Of a stretch of 5,630 bases of DNA, positions 4,543 through 5,630 are shown in pieces. This stretch comes from Desulfobacterales bacterium (GTDB lineage: Bacteria; Desulfobacterota; Desulfobacteria; Desulfobacterales; QNYZ01), in assembly GCA_029938515.1 (NCBI GenBank), contig JAOZUU010000210.1, positions 1 to 5,630 on the forward strand, read 5' to 3'. Position 1 is the stretch's first letter; each line of letters starts with the position of its first letter. The position numbers were made by a program, and so were the translations under genes. The notes under the pieces were generated by a model. The model saw only the letters and a list, made by a program, of their open reading frames with translations. It did not search any database and was not told the DNA's origin.

Positions 4543-5450
4543 ACTCTGTCACCAAACAACGGGTTGAAATGGTTCCTATTGAACAGATACGCGTGCTCAA
4601 TCCCCGATTCCGTAACAAAAGGAAATTTCAGCAGATCGTGACCAATATACGTAACCTGGGTCTAAAGCGCCCCATCACTGTTAGCGCATCCAAAACAAAA
4701 GATGGAAAAAGCTACAACTTGGTCTGCGGCCAGGGGCGACTTGAGGCGTATGTTACCTTGGGCCAGGAAGAAATCCCGGCGATTATCGTCAACGTCTCAA
4801 AAGAAGACTGCTTTTTGATGAGCTTGGTGGAAAACTTGGCCCGCAGGCAGCATCTGAGCATCGAACTGTTTCGACAGATCGGCGTGTTAAAGGAAAGGGG
4901 CTATACATTGGCCCAGATTGCCACCAAAATTGACGTGACAAAGGAATATGTCCGAGGGATCGTGCGTTTGTTGGAATGCGGCGAAGAACGCCTGATCAGC
5001 GCCGTCGAAAAGGGACAGGTGCCTATCAGTACGGCGGTGGAAATCTCTATCGCAACGGACGAAGATGCGCAGCGGGCACTGTTGGAGGCCTATGAAAAGA
5101 AAAAGTTGCGCGGGAATGCGCTGACCAGGGTCAGGCAACTGATCGAGCAGCGCCGGACTAAAGGGAAAAAATTGTTCGTAGGCACCTCAGCAGGCAAGAA
5201 AAAAGCGCTGACGGCCAATATGCTGGTAAGAACTTACCGGCAGGAGGTCGAACGGCAGACTATGCTGATTAAAAAGGCCAAATTGTGCGATGCCCGGCTG
5301 ATCTTCATAGTTTCAGCCCTCGGCGAACTGTTTCGGGATGAACACTTTTTCACCTTGCTAAGAGCCGAGGCTATCGATTCCATGCCCAAATACCTGGCCA
5401 ATCAGATCAAGGGCAGGCAACGGGGAGGCGCTCATGCAAAAAGCCGTTAA
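4539..5450 (+). CDS. ParB/RepB-type DNA-binding protein with RepB C-terminal domain
   Basis: This protein has 303 residues from ATG 4539, chosen because it overlaps the recombinase stop as ATGA; ATG 4527 in frame would add four residues. Residues 9-112 form a ParB N-terminal domain: VEMVPIEQIRVLNPRFR, then CGQGRLEAY (63-71) at the GERRxxA CTP-binding position and ENLARRQHLSIE (98-109) at the ENxQRxxL position. A helix-turn-helix follows (YTLAQIATKIDVTKEYVRGI, 122-141). The C-terminal third (LVRTYRQEVERQ through FIVSALGELFRDEHF) fits the RepB plasmid-partition domain (PF07506). Classical relatives bind centromere-like sites and segregate plasmids with a ParA ATPase, none of which is in view. 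GQGR instead of GERR may alter nucleotide use. Linkage to the recombinases suggests control of site pairing or element maintenance, which is inference. Confidence 0.88.
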   Translation: MNSVTKQRVEMVPIEQIRVLNPRFRNKRKFQQIVTNIRNLGLKRPITVSASKTKDGKSYNLVCGQGRLEAYVTLGQEEIPAIIVNVSKEDCFLMSLVENLARRQHLSIELFRQIGVLKERGYTLAQIATKIDVTKEYVRGIVRLLECGEERLISAVEKGQVPISTAVEISIATDEDAQRALLEAYEKKKLRGNALTRVRQLIEQRRTKGKKLFVGTSAGKKKALTANMLVRTYRQEVERQTMLIKKAKLCDARLIFIVSALGELFRDEHFFTLLRAEAIDSMPKYLANQIKGRQRGGAHAKSR

Positions 5451-5630
5451 AATGGCCTTCCAGCCTGAAGTGATTGAGGTGGCCATCGACGATATTCAAC
5501 CCCTGAAAACAATCAAGGCGTCCATCAAAAAGACGGCCAAGTACCGGCAGGTCCTCACTACGGTTAGAGAGGTTGGCATCATCGAACATCTCATCGTTTA
5601 CCGCCTGAAAAAGGTTGCCGGAAAATTTTT
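5434..5630 (+). CDS. Second ParB/RepB-like protein (N-terminal part, runs off right edge)
   Basis: The frame is open from ATG 5434 to the window end, giving 65 codons. GGGGAGG (5422-5428) lies five bases upstream, the strongest ribosome binding site in the cassette, and the start overlaps the preceding gene by 17 bases. ATG 5452 in frame is a less likely start. Residues 8-65 resemble the ParB-like N-terminus seen in RepB-family partition proteins: AFQPEVIEVAIDDIQPLKTI, then KYRQVLTTVREVGIIEHLIV and the beginning of the segment expected to lead to a DGHxR-type motif. The CTP-binding and HTH regions lie beyond the edge. Two ParB-like genes in tandem, each with its own start signal, suggest a heteromeric or division-of-labour arrangement, but this is not shown by the sequence. 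Confidence 0.75.
   Translation, partial: MQKAVKMAFQPEVIEVAIDDIQPLKTIKASIKKTAKYRQVLTTVREVGIIEHLIVYRLKKVAGKF

Noticed and set aside
4887..5589. Minus-strand ORFs opposite the ParB genes
   Set aside because: They are antisense to strongly supported ParB-family frames and have no features of their own.

Overview
The window looks like one edge of an integrated mobile element in a Gram-negative bacterium. The protein styles (YbgC-type thioesterase, HU/IHF-like protein, large serine recombinase and RepB/ParB pair) recall Desulfobacterota (the old Deltaproteobacteria). That assignment rests on family memory only and is tentative.

Left edge, 1-317, minus strand: probable host chromosome. A hot-dog-fold acyl-CoA thioesterase begins at 250 and runs off the left end. 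A possible 14-codon leader ORF (294-250) with its own strong ribosome binding site ends in a TAATG overlap with the thioesterase start. At 317-361 lies a 45-bp 3' fragment of a tRNA-Pro(UGG) gene on the minus strand, from the anticodon loop to the encoded CCA. It has no 5' half, which is the usual scar of integration into a tRNA 3' end. The orientation puts the element to the right of it and original chromosome to the left.

Element end, 362-1534: about 160 bp of AT-rich DNA with two short tandem repeats. Then comes a minus-strand group read right to left: a decayed helix-turn-helix gene with two in-frame TAA codons (1287-1075), a 92-aa HU/IHF-like protein (1029-751) and a 74-aa unknown protein (749-525) one base after it. 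A promoter-like site with a 12-bp palindrome over its -10 precedes the group.

Plus-strand recombinase/ParB cassette, 1544-5630: a 149-aa zinc-ribbon basic protein; a 47-aa ORF; a recombinase-domain protein without a serine-resolvase catalytic domain; a large serine recombinase split by a frameshift near 3986-3990; a ParB/RepB-type protein; and the start of a second ParB-like protein that runs off the right end. From 2012 onward, successive genes overlap or sit a few bases apart, so they are probably co-transcribed and translationally coupled. The module resembles a plasmid-partition gene pair fused to a two-recombinase module. The frameshift suggests that this copy of the recombinase is inactive or made as two pieces.

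No tyrosine integrase, ParA ATPase, CRISPR array, rRNA or complete tRNA gene is visible.
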